Assembly (NCBI GenBank): GCA_016840465.1
Contig: JAEOSH010000079.1
Span: 1-5,305 of the forward strand
DNA: 5,305 bases
Source of the DNA: Candidatus Baldrarchaeum yapensis
GTDB lineage: Archaea; Asgardarchaeota; Baldrarchaeia; Baldrarchaeales; Baldrarchaeaceae
Direction: 5' to 3'
The stretch's first letter is position 1; every line of letters starts with the position of its first letter. The position numbers and the translations under genes were made by a program. This document shows, piece after piece, positions 1 through 4,758 of this stretch. The notes beneath the pieces are model-generated. The model had not been told where the DNA came from, ran no database searches, and saw nothing but the letters and a program-made list of their open reading frames with translations.

Positions 1-1
1 G

Positions 2-70
2 CGGATCGCACGTGAGGCGGGCCCCGTGGTGCCCGTCGATGTGGCCCCCGATGGGCCGCCGAGGGGATGA
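2..70 (+). CDS. Possible C-terminal tail of a TnpB-type protein (partial)
   Basis: The frame is open from the left edge to a TGA at 68-70 and gives a 22-residue tail beginning RIAREAGPVV and ending DGPPRG. It lies in DNA of about 77% GC, unlike the roughly 40% GC beyond base 102, and ends 11 bases before a strong hairpin (82-102). A GC-rich coding end followed by a terminal hairpin is the usual layout of IS605/IS607-type tnpB genes, where the 3' end also encodes the omega guide RNA. A TnpB start lies in the same orientation at the right end of this window, which makes the family locally plausible. No catalytic motif is visible in so short a piece, so the identity is inferred from context. It could instead be non-coding omega RNA sequence that happens to be open. 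Confidence 0.33.
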   Translation, partial: RIAREAGPVVPVDVAPDGPPRG

Positions 71-81
71 GGCGGCCGAGG

Positions 82-102
82 GGGAAGCCCGTGCGGGTTC
101 CC
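82..102 (+). mobile_element. Probable right-end hairpin of a TnpB element / omega RNA 3' end
   Basis: G82-A86 pairs with T98-C102 and C88-C90 pairs with G95-G97, giving an 8-bp stem with one bulged G (87) and a GTGC loop (91-94). GC content drops sharply straight after it. In IS200/IS605-like elements a subterminal hairpin marks the right end, and the omega RNA ends there, so bases from 103 on would act as guide. What is seen is the hairpin and the composition break; the element boundary and RNA role are inferred. An ordinary stem-loop terminator is less likely because A-rich rather than T-rich sequence follows. Confidence 0.4.
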
Positions 103-456
103 AAAATACCCTTAGTTTCCAAAAGATAACGCACGGGCAACCACAAAAGAAACACCAAGATGGGAAATAGTAACATGTAGTATACGCTCAAGAGGAGAAA
201 CGCCGCAATTACTGCCAAGTTTAGCAGGTCTGACTCAGAACCCGAAGGCCCAATCTCAGCAAATGCCCTGAACGGCTCTAAAACCGTAAACGAAGAGTAC
301 CTACGATTTCTACCGTATTCTGAGAGCTCATCAACGGCTGCCTTGCTCGCACCGAAAATCAAAAAACCTAACTTTTCCCTCTATTCTCTTAATTACCGGC
401 AGAGGTTCACGCTCCCTATACTCAACGTCAACCTGACACTTCGGCTTTGAGAAATT
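103..456 (-). pseudogene. Membrane-protein gene remnant, frameshifted and cut by the left element
   Basis: Read right to left, one frame is open from 456 to a TGA at 331 and encodes a polar, charged stretch (KCQVDVEYREREPLPVIKR, then EGKVRFF). A second frame is open from 380 to the left edge with no stop and encodes FGASKAAVDELSEYGRNRRY, a polar segment, then a long hydrophobic stretch (LLNLAVIAAFLLLSVYYMLL, FPILVFLLWLPV) that would make one or two membrane helices. The two frames meet at a run of six A (361-366), so a one-base slip there would join them into one protein with a cytoplasmic or external N-terminal part and membrane C-terminus. Past base 102 the frame runs into the GC-rich element end and becomes arginine/proline-rich, so the true C-terminus seems lost to the insertion. 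No family was recognised. T-rich strands can mimic hydrophobic helices, so coding status is moderate, but 126 codons without a stop is notable. Confidence 0.45.
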
Positions 457-483
457 TTAATGCTAACATCACATTTTTTCTAA

Positions 484-747
484 TCTAAAAAGGCCTTCAT
501 ACGGGAGTATCCACCGATTCTAAACTATGAACTGTTTAACGGTCGAATTTACTTATTGGAAAGGCAAGATGTCGAAAAGGCGATAGGCCTGCAGATAAGG
601 TTGAGGGGAGTGGGAAGGCCAAAAGGGGTTGCCGATCTGCTTATAGCCGCAATTTGTATAAACCGTGGGGAGAAACTTATCACCAAAGATGAAAACTTCA
701 AGGATATCGCCGAAGTATCAGAGCTGGAGTTAGAGATTATATCATAA
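484..747 (+). pseudogene. C-terminal half of a VapC-like PIN-domain toxin
   Basis: An 87-codon open frame follows a TAA at 481-483. Its C-terminal part, GRPKGVADLLIAA then GEKLITKDENFKDI, is the classic end of a PIN domain. D51 in DLLIAA and D69 in TKDENF match the third and fourth acidic metal-binding positions of VapC RNases, which cleave RNA as toxins of toxin-antitoxin pairs. The first half, which should carry the D-T-N strand and early acidic residue, is absent: the frame is blocked by the stop at 481 and I found no such motif in other frames just upstream. No ATG exists in frame before the domain; the only obvious start is TTG at 556, giving 63 residues. No antitoxin gene is adjacent. 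I read it as a 5'-truncated, probably inactive toxin gene. Confidence 0.6.
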
Positions 748-780
748 GAATAGATTAATGATAGCATCTGAAATTTTCAG

Positions 781-802
781 GTTATTTTATTTTTGAATTT
801 TT
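781..802 (+). terminator. T-rich tract, possible archaeal terminator
   Basis: Three runs of four to five T within 22 bases begin 33 bases after the stop of the PIN-domain remnant. Archaeal RNA polymerase stops at such oligo-T tracts without needing a hairpin. The same bases could simply be AT-rich spacer. Confidence 0.3.
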
Positions 803-812
803 ATGAAATCGG

Positions 813-1142
813 GTGGATTTTTCCAGCCTGCATTTAAACTCTATGATGGAAACTATTAGCGAAAGTGCCTATGAGATTGTATTCGGGTTCCGTAGTGTCT
901 TCAAGCTTGATAAGAGCGAGAGAATGACGAGGGAGATCGTAATAAGGATTTCAGAGACACTTACGACATTATTCCCTATTATATACCATCGGGAAGTAGG
1001 TGGGGCATCTCACCATATAGTTAGAGAACATCTGGTGTTAAGGGAAAGTGAGGGGATAAAAACGAGTCTAATACTACTGCTGCAAACTGGTTTATTCTCG
1101 CGATCCCGGCATCGTAGCAATGGGAATCACAAAAGAATCTGA
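813..1142 (+). CDS. Unrecognised ORF, weak support
   Basis: The 109-codon frame starts at GTG 813, with tandem ATGs at 843 and 846 as alternatives. The product is soluble and mixed in charge, with runs such as VFKLDKSERMTREIVIRIS and EVGGASHHIVREHL, and a basic end (RSRHRSNGNHKRI). I recognise no domain and see no convincing ribosome site before any of the starts. It sits alone between the broken PIN gene and the protease gene, in a stretch that otherwise holds only short open frames, for example 40 codons at 1186-1308 on the plus strand. The arginine-rich end looks like read-through of another frame, since a neighbouring frame there ends in DPGIVAMGITKESE. It may be a decayed gene, a small lineage-specific protein or chance. 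From 1143 to 1325 I see nothing else. Confidence 0.22.
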   Translation: MDFSSLHLNSMMETISESAYEIVFGFRSVFKLDKSERMTREIVIRISETLTTLFPIIYHREVGGASHHIVREHLVLRESEGIKTSLILLLQTGLFSRSRHRSNGNHKRI

Positions 1143-1325
1143 ATAAGAATTCTGAGAAGAGAACGGGCTTCTATACACGTCGCAAATGAATCATAGGATG
1201 GTACGTGATATTCCAAATCTGATGATCAGAAAACTCCTCGAAGATCAATTTTCAAGAATCAGTGATATATCGGCAGTGTTGGTACTACTGGTATCAATGT
1301 ATATTTAAACCATTAACCAGCAAGC

Positions 1326-1727
1326 CTAAAGTAAGAATATTCCTCTAAAGATGATGCCCTTCTCGGGATGTAGTTCTATTCCGAGTTCATCCATAGTTCC
1401 GGATCCTATTATGATGTCGGGCATCCTTATTTTTCTTCCCTCTACTTCCACTTCATCAACAATTTCATCCGTAAGAAAGATGCGTACCGGTACCCTCAAG
1501 GTGCCAATTACGAGGTCCGCCACGAAATACCCCTTCAGAAATACCTTTTGTCCATTTATGAGGACAACGGTTATAGGTTTCCTCAAAGGAACCCAATCCT
1601 CTCTTTCAAAAAAGTCTTTGAACTTTTTGATCGACATCACTGTGAAATTCGAGCCTGTATCGAACAGTGCCACCAATTCGGCTTCTTTATCCTCATATGC
1701 GATTTTTACCTTTTGTACGGCTCTCAA
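1326..1727 (-). CDS. Stand-alone retropepsin-like aspartyl protease
   Basis: This 133-residue protein has the layout of one retroviral-type aspartic protease unit. The active-site loop ALFDTGS is at residues 20-26 with D23 as catalytic aspartate. The flap region is around 58-70 (INGQKVFLKGYFV), and the second signature, PDIIIGSGTMDELGI, lies at 103-117, where a hydrophobic-hydrophobic-Gly turn packs under the active site. One lobe with one aspartate means it must act as a homodimer, as known for retropepsins and Ddi1-type domains. There is no signal peptide, membrane helix or fused polyprotein, so it should be cytoplasmic. The start is TTG 1727: GAGGGG (1738-1733) sits 5 bases upstream, and the predicted first strand (VQKVKIAYEDKEAELVALF) begins just after it; the next in-frame Met (M31) lies beyond the active site. 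Its substrate is unknown. The upstream gene on the same strand is 186 bases away and probably separately transcribed. Confidence 0.82.
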   Translation of the reverse strand: MRAVQKVKIAYEDKEAELVALFDTGSNFTVMSIKKFKDFFEREDWVPLRKPITVVLINGQKVFLKGYFVADLVIGTLRVPVRIFLTDEIVDEVEVEGRKIRMPDIIIGSGTMDELGIELHPEKGIIFRGIFLL

Positions 1728-1732
1728 TTAGA

Positions 1733-1768
1733 CCCCTCAAATTATGTTTTTGCGAGAAATATATAAAA
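1733..1768 (-). promoter_or_regulatory. Promoter and ribosome site of the protease gene
   Basis: On the minus strand TTTTATATATTT (1768-1757) is a strong archaeal TATA box. A transcript beginning about 25 bases downstream would start near 1738, right at GAGGGG (1738-1733), giving a leader of about 10 bases before TTG 1727. Box, ribosome site and start line up and support the unusual TTG choice. Confidence 0.6.
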
Positions 1769-1869
1769 CTGCCCCGGTGCCTAAGTTTGCTGAGATCGAG
1801 AAGACCCCTAAAGCCGTACAATAATATAGAGTTATTTTTCCGCTAACGCCTATTTTCCGCATTTATGAC

Positions 1870-1880
1870 AAAAATAAAAA
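1870..1880 (-). terminator. Oligo-T terminator after the DUF4405-like gene
   Basis: Reading the minus strand, two five-T runs separated by one A (1880-1870) lie about 33 bases after the stop at 1914. This is the form of an archaeal intrinsic terminator and would separate this gene from the protease gene further on, which has its own promoter. Confidence 0.45.
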
Positions 1881-1913
1881 TCACGTTGATGCGTATAAAT
1901 TATGTGAGAGGGA

Positions 1914-2174
1914 TTACTTAAATAGACGTTTTAACGCCATCTCAAACGCTCTGTAGTTCGGCACGATGTGAATTGCTGTGAAAGCGAGCATTATCAGGCT
2001 GAAGTATATGTGGAGATTCACTATCATCTCTCTGGTGGCACCTAGGAATACATGCTTGCCCGCATCATGCCCGCGTGGCACAAAGATCCAAAGTACGATT
2101 CCGCTTAATGCTGATATTGCGAGGGACGCTAACAATACAATATCAACAATAGCTATCACCTTTATTTTCCCCAT
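1914..2174 (-). CDS. Small two-helix membrane protein, DUF4405-like (cytochrome b-like)
   Basis: The 86-residue protein has helix 1 at about 5-32 (VIAIVDIVLLASLAISALSG, IVLWIFV), a polar loop with H36 and H41 (PRGHDAGKHVFLG), and helix 2 at about 50-71 (MIVNLHIYFSLIMLAFTAIH). H55 and H69 are 14 residues apart on one helix, the spacing used by b-type cytochromes to hold two stacked hemes. The pattern SGIVLW..., P.G, FLG.TRE..., LH, IH fits DUF4405/cytochrome b561-like short proteins. Heme binding, probably in a dimer, is inferred. Start ATG 2174 is preceded by GGAAGG (2187-2182) at 7 bases. No electron-transfer partner lies next to it, so its pathway is unknown. An AT-rich stretch near 2247-2241 could be its TATA box, but this is weak. 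Confidence 0.7.
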   Translation of the reverse strand: MGKIKVIAIVDIVLLASLAISALSGIVLWIFVPRGHDAGKHVFLGATREMIVNLHIYFSLIMLAFTAIHIVPNYRAFEMALKRLFK

Positions 2175-2551
2175 GGAGCAACCTTCCTGTTGCCTTCAGA
2201 ATTTTTCCCGCAAATATCGCTGCAAAAATGTGTAGAAAAGAATTAAGAATGCTTATGTTATTAGCAAATCTGAGAACTCCGGACAGAACTTCTAACTATG
2301 GCAATCTCCACTGAAACTTCCAAATCCCGATATTACAAGGTGATAACTTTTGTCGATGATGAAATGCCCGCATAATGGCATTTCTTGTGTTCTCAAGAAA
2401 GTTCCCGAATCCTCCTAATGAACGTCAAACATATTATGTCGATATCGCTTACTTATCACATCGTCACAGATCATGAAAGAGGGATCTCTAACTGAGATGA
2501 GAGCATTGCGCATCGTCTCGCACTGAAAGTGCACCCGCATGAATGAAAACG
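2175..2551. other. Gene-poor spacer between divergent genes
   Basis: This stretch separates the minus-strand membrane protein from the plus-strand DUF763 gene. It holds only short open frames: 25 codons at 2298-2375 on the plus strand and 41 codons at 2415-2540 on the minus strand, neither with a recognisable domain. It carries several small inverted repeats: the overlapping pair at 2361-2400, ATCTC/GAGAT at 2484-2498, and GCACT-GAA-AGTGC at 2520-2532. It may be regulatory or a degraded gene. Confidence 0.4.
2361..2400. repeat. Two overlapping, mutually exclusive inverted repeats
   Basis: GAAATGCC (2361-2368) pairs perfectly with GGCATTTC (2377-2384) around an 8-base loop. TTTCTTG (2381-2387) pairs perfectly with CAAGAAA (2394-2400) around a 6-base loop. 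The arms share bases 2381-2384, so only one hairpin can form at a time. No T run follows either, so a simple terminator is unlikely. The nearest plus-strand start is over 200 bases away. A switch or a nested operator is possible but unproven. Confidence 0.5.
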
Positions 2552-2561
2552 ATAAAATATT
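2552..2561 (+). promoter_or_regulatory. TATA-like box of the DUF763 gene
   Basis: ATAAAATATT lies 48-57 bases before ATG 2609. A transcript starting about 27 bases beyond its centre (near 2583) would have a leader of about 25 bases containing AAAGGG at 2595-2600. It also falls inside the longer frame from ATG 2543, so such a transcript could not use that earlier start. Confidence 0.45.
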
Positions 2562-2608
2562 TGCATGCACGTATTTTCAATCGGAGTGATCTTCAAAGGG
2601 CGAAGGTG

Positions 2609-3715
2609 ATGAAGAGAACGGGAACAGCGATTCTGCCGCTACACGGCGGAAAAGCCCCTCCATGGCTAATAAAACGAATGATAACGCTAGGACGTGCCAT
2701 ATTTGACGTCATAATCGAGGAATATGGCCCGCTGGAAGTGCTAAAGAGGCTATCAGATCCGTATTGGTTCCAGTGCCTCTCGTGCGTTCTTGGCTACGAC
2801 TGGCATAGTAGCGGAACAACCACGGTGACTATGGGCGTTCTCAGAGAGGTATTCGACCCCGAGGTCCACTCAATCGCAGTCGTTGGGGGCAAGGGAAAAA
2901 GAAGCAGAAAGACCCCAGATGAAATACCCGAAGTGGGCAGAATTTTCGATTTCTCAGACGACGACATCGGCAATCTCATCAGAACAAGCAGACTTGTTGC
3001 AAAGGTCGACAATGTTGCAATCCAAGATGGTTTTCAGCTTTATCACCATAGTATGGTCATCTGCAGAGATGGAAACTGGGCAGTCATCCAGCAGGGAATG
3101 GACCCCGACAGCAGGGAGGCACGGCGTTACCACTGGCTGTCCCTGAACGTCAGAAGTTTTGTTGAAGAACCTCATACTGGCATTATCACCGAAAGGTTCA
3201 AGGACAGAGTACTCGACATGACGGCAAAAGAAAGTGAGGAATGCCGAAATATCTCCGTCGATCTTATAAGGGAAGGACCGAAAAAGATAAGGAATTTGCT
3301 CAGGTCGATAAAATCTCCCTTCCAGAGAAGCCTATTTGGAGAGCAGGTCCCCGAGAACGTCACGGAAAGGATACTCGTAATGCCGAGAAAAATAGACTGG
3401 AAGGCTGTGGAAATCGCATACCAACTTCAGCCATCGAATTTTGAGGAGTTACTACTCGTGAAAGGTATAGGACCCGGAGTGGTAAGGGCACTCGCTCTGA
3501 TATCCGAACTGATATGGGGCGCTCCCCCGAGCTGGAAAGACCCGGCGAAGTTTGCATTTGCGCACGGCGGTAAGGATCGTGTCCCATATCCGGTCAATAT
3601 AAGGTGGATGGAGCACTCCACGAGAATTCTCCGTGAGGCTTTGGAGCAAGCGAAAGTCGGGAATAAGGAGAAACTGATGGCACTTAAGAGGTTAAAAGAA
3701 TTCTTAAACAGATAA
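2609..3715 (+). CDS. DUF763 family protein with helix-hairpin-helix motif
   Basis: The 368-residue protein matches DUF763 along its length. It opens with RTGTAILPLHGGKAPPWL (3-20). It then has LSDPYWFQCLSCVLGYDWHS (48-67), a glycine/lysine-rich GGKGKRSRKTP (93-103), DGFQLYHHSM (140-149) and WAVIQQGM (157-164). Near the end is a helix-hairpin-helix around 276-303 (LLLVKGIGPGVVRAL), then FAFAHGGKDRVPYPV (315-329). The family's function is not established. The HhH motif is a common sequence-independent DNA-binding unit, and the clustered His, Asp and Gln residues in the central part would suit a metal or nucleotide site, so a nucleic-acid role is a reasonable inference only. The frame extends to ATG 2543, but family proteins start at the M-K/x-R-T-G motif, and AAAGGG plus a TATA box precede ATG 2609, so I chose 2609. 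It is cytoplasmic with no membrane segment. It ends 5 bases from the end of the convergent DUF3786 gene. Confidence 0.85.
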   Translation: MKRTGTAILPLHGGKAPPWLIKRMITLGRAIFDVIIEEYGPLEVLKRLSDPYWFQCLSCVLGYDWHSSGTTTVTMGVLREVFDPEVHSIAVVGGKGKRSRKTPDEIPEVGRIFDFSDDDIGNLIRTSRLVAKVDNVAIQDGFQLYHHSMVICRDGNWAVIQQGMDPDSREARRYHWLSLNVRSFVEEPHTGIITERFKDRVLDMTAKESEECRNISVDLIREGPKKIRNLLRSIKSPFQRSLFGEQVPENVTERILVMPRKIDWKAVEIAYQLQPSNFEELLLVKGIGPGVVRALALISELIWGAPPSWKDPAKFAFAHGGKDRVPYPVNIRWMEHSTRILREALEQAKVGNKEKLMALKRLKEFLNR

Positions 3716-3720
3716 TCTTC

Positions 3721-4386
3721 TTACAGCCGAAAAACCTCCGCCCCCGGAAGCGTTTCAATGATCTTTCGTACGTCCCATATTCGTTTTCTGAGGAGTTCTC
3801 CCAGTATGGCGACCATCTCGGTAGGAATGTGTTGCGTCACGTTTTCATCAAACAACATCGTGGCATGTGCCGGAAACTCATCATCAGCAACCCAAAACAC
3901 TAAAAGTACCGGTATATGGGGCAACGTTCTCACCTTAAACGAGAAGTCCCCATAAGGCATCGCCTCGCCACCCAGCGCCATCATCGCCTCTCTCACGTGC
4001 TCCGGATTCTCTTTGAGCATGTCTACCAGCGGCTGAATCACCCTGTGCGAGAACGCTTTGGCAAATGCATATCCTCCCGGCAATTTTCTAAAATCCACAA
4101 ATCTCCCGGCCTCCTTAACATCAGGCGATGATGAATAATAGTACAGAAGAGCATATACGACCTTCTTCCATCGCCTCTTTAACTGTACACCCGTAAACTC
4201 ATCCATTACCTTCCCATCGGAAAGGGAAACGCTTATGCGGAGAAAACTGAGAACGTCCGCATCGGGGAACCCCTTCCTGCCGCGTAGCGACAATATTTTA
4301 TCTTTGCATTTCTCCCAAGCCCACGGGCTCTCCGGACCCATAAGCCCCCATCTGTGCATCGTTAGAAGTTCAATACCATTGTTCAT
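3721..4386 (-). CDS. DUF3786 domain protein
   Basis: The 221-residue protein carries the hallmark blocks of DUF3786. These are FVDFRKLPGGYAFAKAFSHR (96-115), then GDFSFKVRTLPHIPVLLVFW (146-165), then ADDEFPAHATMLFD (167-180) and the tail HIPTEMVAILGELL (186-199). The family occurs in methanogens, related archaea and anaerobic syntrophic or acetogenic bacteria, often near corrinoid or one-carbon genes, but its reaction is unknown. Here no such neighbour is visible. There is no Cys4 iron-sulfur module at either end, so this is the short single-domain form; the N-terminal half (1-90) is less typical. The start chosen is ATG 4386 because GGTGAT (4396-4391), a perfect match to the 16S tail, lies 4 bases upstream. 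The frame continues to TTG 4440, which would add 18 residues but has GGAAAG directly abutting it. It is soluble, with no signal peptide. Confidence 0.83.
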   Translation of the reverse strand: MNNGIELLTMHRWGLMGPESPWAWEKCKDKILSLRGRKGFPDADVLSFLRISVSLSDGKVMDEFTGVQLKRRWKKVVYALLYYYSSSPDVKEAGRFVDFRKLPGGYAFAKAFSHRVIQPLVDMLKENPEHVREAMMALGGEAMPYGDFSFKVRTLPHIPVLLVFWVADDEFPAHATMLFDENVTQHIPTEMVAILGELLRKRIWDVRKIIETLPGAEVFRL

Positions 4387-4390
4387 AAGT

Positions 4391-4396
4391 ATCACC
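4391..4396 (-). promoter_or_regulatory. Ribosome site setting the DUF3786 start
   Basis: GGTGAT on the minus strand is fully complementary to the archaeal 16S 3' tail and stands 4 bases from ATG 4386. A moderate TATA-like TTATTAAT (4434-4427) would start transcription near 4404, giving a short leader. A second AT box, ATTAATTTA (4484-4476), would instead favour the TTG start at 4440. Confidence 0.5.
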
Positions 4397-4452
4397 GGTA
4401 AGTAGCGAAGGGCTTGTATGCTACCATTAATAACACTCAACTTTCCAATTAC

Positions 4453-4478
4453 TTAGTCCTAATTCGAAGGACCACTAA
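4453..4478. repeat. Inverted repeat in the divergent intergenic region
   Basis: TTAGT (4453-4457) pairs with ACTAA (4474-4478) and CCT (4458-4460) with AGG (4468-4470), with three unpaired bases on one side. It overlaps the AT-rich box at 4476-4484 of the minus-strand DUF3786 gene, so it could be an operator. It might also mark the left edge of the right-hand element, or be chance. Confidence 0.3.
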
Positions 4479-4524
4479 ATTAATCTTCACAAATGCCTTG
4501 CGGAGCTGTTACGGAAAAGGTAAG

Positions 4525-4532
4525 TTTAAATA
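4525..4532 (+). promoter_or_regulatory. TATA box of the HTH gene, leaderless start
   Basis: TTTAAATA matches the archaeal TATA consensus and follows a purine-rich stretch (GGAAAAGG) of the kind bound by TFB. Transcription about 27 bases from its centre would begin near 4556, at or beside ATG 4558, so the mRNA is probably leaderless, in keeping with the lack of a ribosome site. Confidence 0.6.
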
Positions 4533-4557
4533 GCATTTGGATAATTTGCTCATTTTG

Positions 4558-4758
4558 ATGAAGATGGAGAAGCTGTTGAAGATAAGTGAAGTTGCGAAAA
4601 TTTTGAATGTCAGCAGGCACACCGTCCTGAATTGGATCAGGAAGGGGAAAATAAGAGCGATTAGGCTCCCCAGCGGGAGGTACCGGATTCCCGAGTCGGA
4701 GGTGCGAAGGATACTTGAAGGCGGAGGCAATAAAGGCGTACAGGGTTCCGATAGATAA
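4558..4758 (+). CDS. Stand-alone excisionase/MerR-type helix-turn-helix protein (IS607 TnpA N-domain-like)
   Basis: The 66-residue protein is almost only a winged helix-turn-helix. LLKISEVAKILNVSRHTVLN (6-25) covers the first helices and recognition helix, WIRKGKIRAIRLPSGRYRIP (26-45) the wing, and ESEVRRILEG (46-55) the last helix. This is the DNA-binding half of IS607 TnpA recombinases and of excisionases. In IS607 TnpA about 130 further residues of serine recombinase, with a catalytic Ser near ARVSS, should follow. Here the frame instead ends in a short glycine-rich tail and TAA 4756-4758, already inside the tnpB frame. The start is ATG 4558 (ATG 4564 equally possible), set by the TATA box at 4525; a TTG at 4537 would lie before the predicted transcript start. 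It could be a deletion relic of tnpA or a true regulator of the downstream TnpB. Confidence 0.78.
   Translation: MKMEKLLKISEVAKILNVSRHTVLNWIRKGKIRAIRLPSGRYRIPESEVRRILEGGGNKGVQGSDR

Noticed and set aside
1-102. GC-rich segment as a tRNA or rRNA fragment
   Set aside because: No cloverleaf, T-loop or anticodon arm can be drawn; the single long hairpin fits an element end better.
1186-1308. 40-codon plus-strand ORF with hydrophobic end
   Set aside because: No ribosome site or recognised motif; chance is sufficient.
1351-1731. Plus-strand open frame of 126 codons over the protease gene
   Set aside because: It is antisense to the retropepsin-like gene, serine/threonine-rich and without any domain; the minus strand has motif, ribosome site and promoter.
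1978-2235. Plus-strand open frame of 85 codons
   Set aside because: Antisense of the small membrane protein; no domain and no start signals.
2298-2375. 25-codon plus-strand ORF
   Set aside because: Very short, no ribosome site, and its end overlaps the 2361 hairpin.
2415-2540. 41-codon minus-strand ORF starting at ATG 2540
   Set aside because: Length is within chance expectation, there is no domain, and it overlaps several small inverted repeats.
2543-2608. N-terminal extension of the DUF763 protein from ATG 2543
   Set aside because: The probable TATA box lies within it, and the family begins at the R-T-G motif just after ATG 2609.
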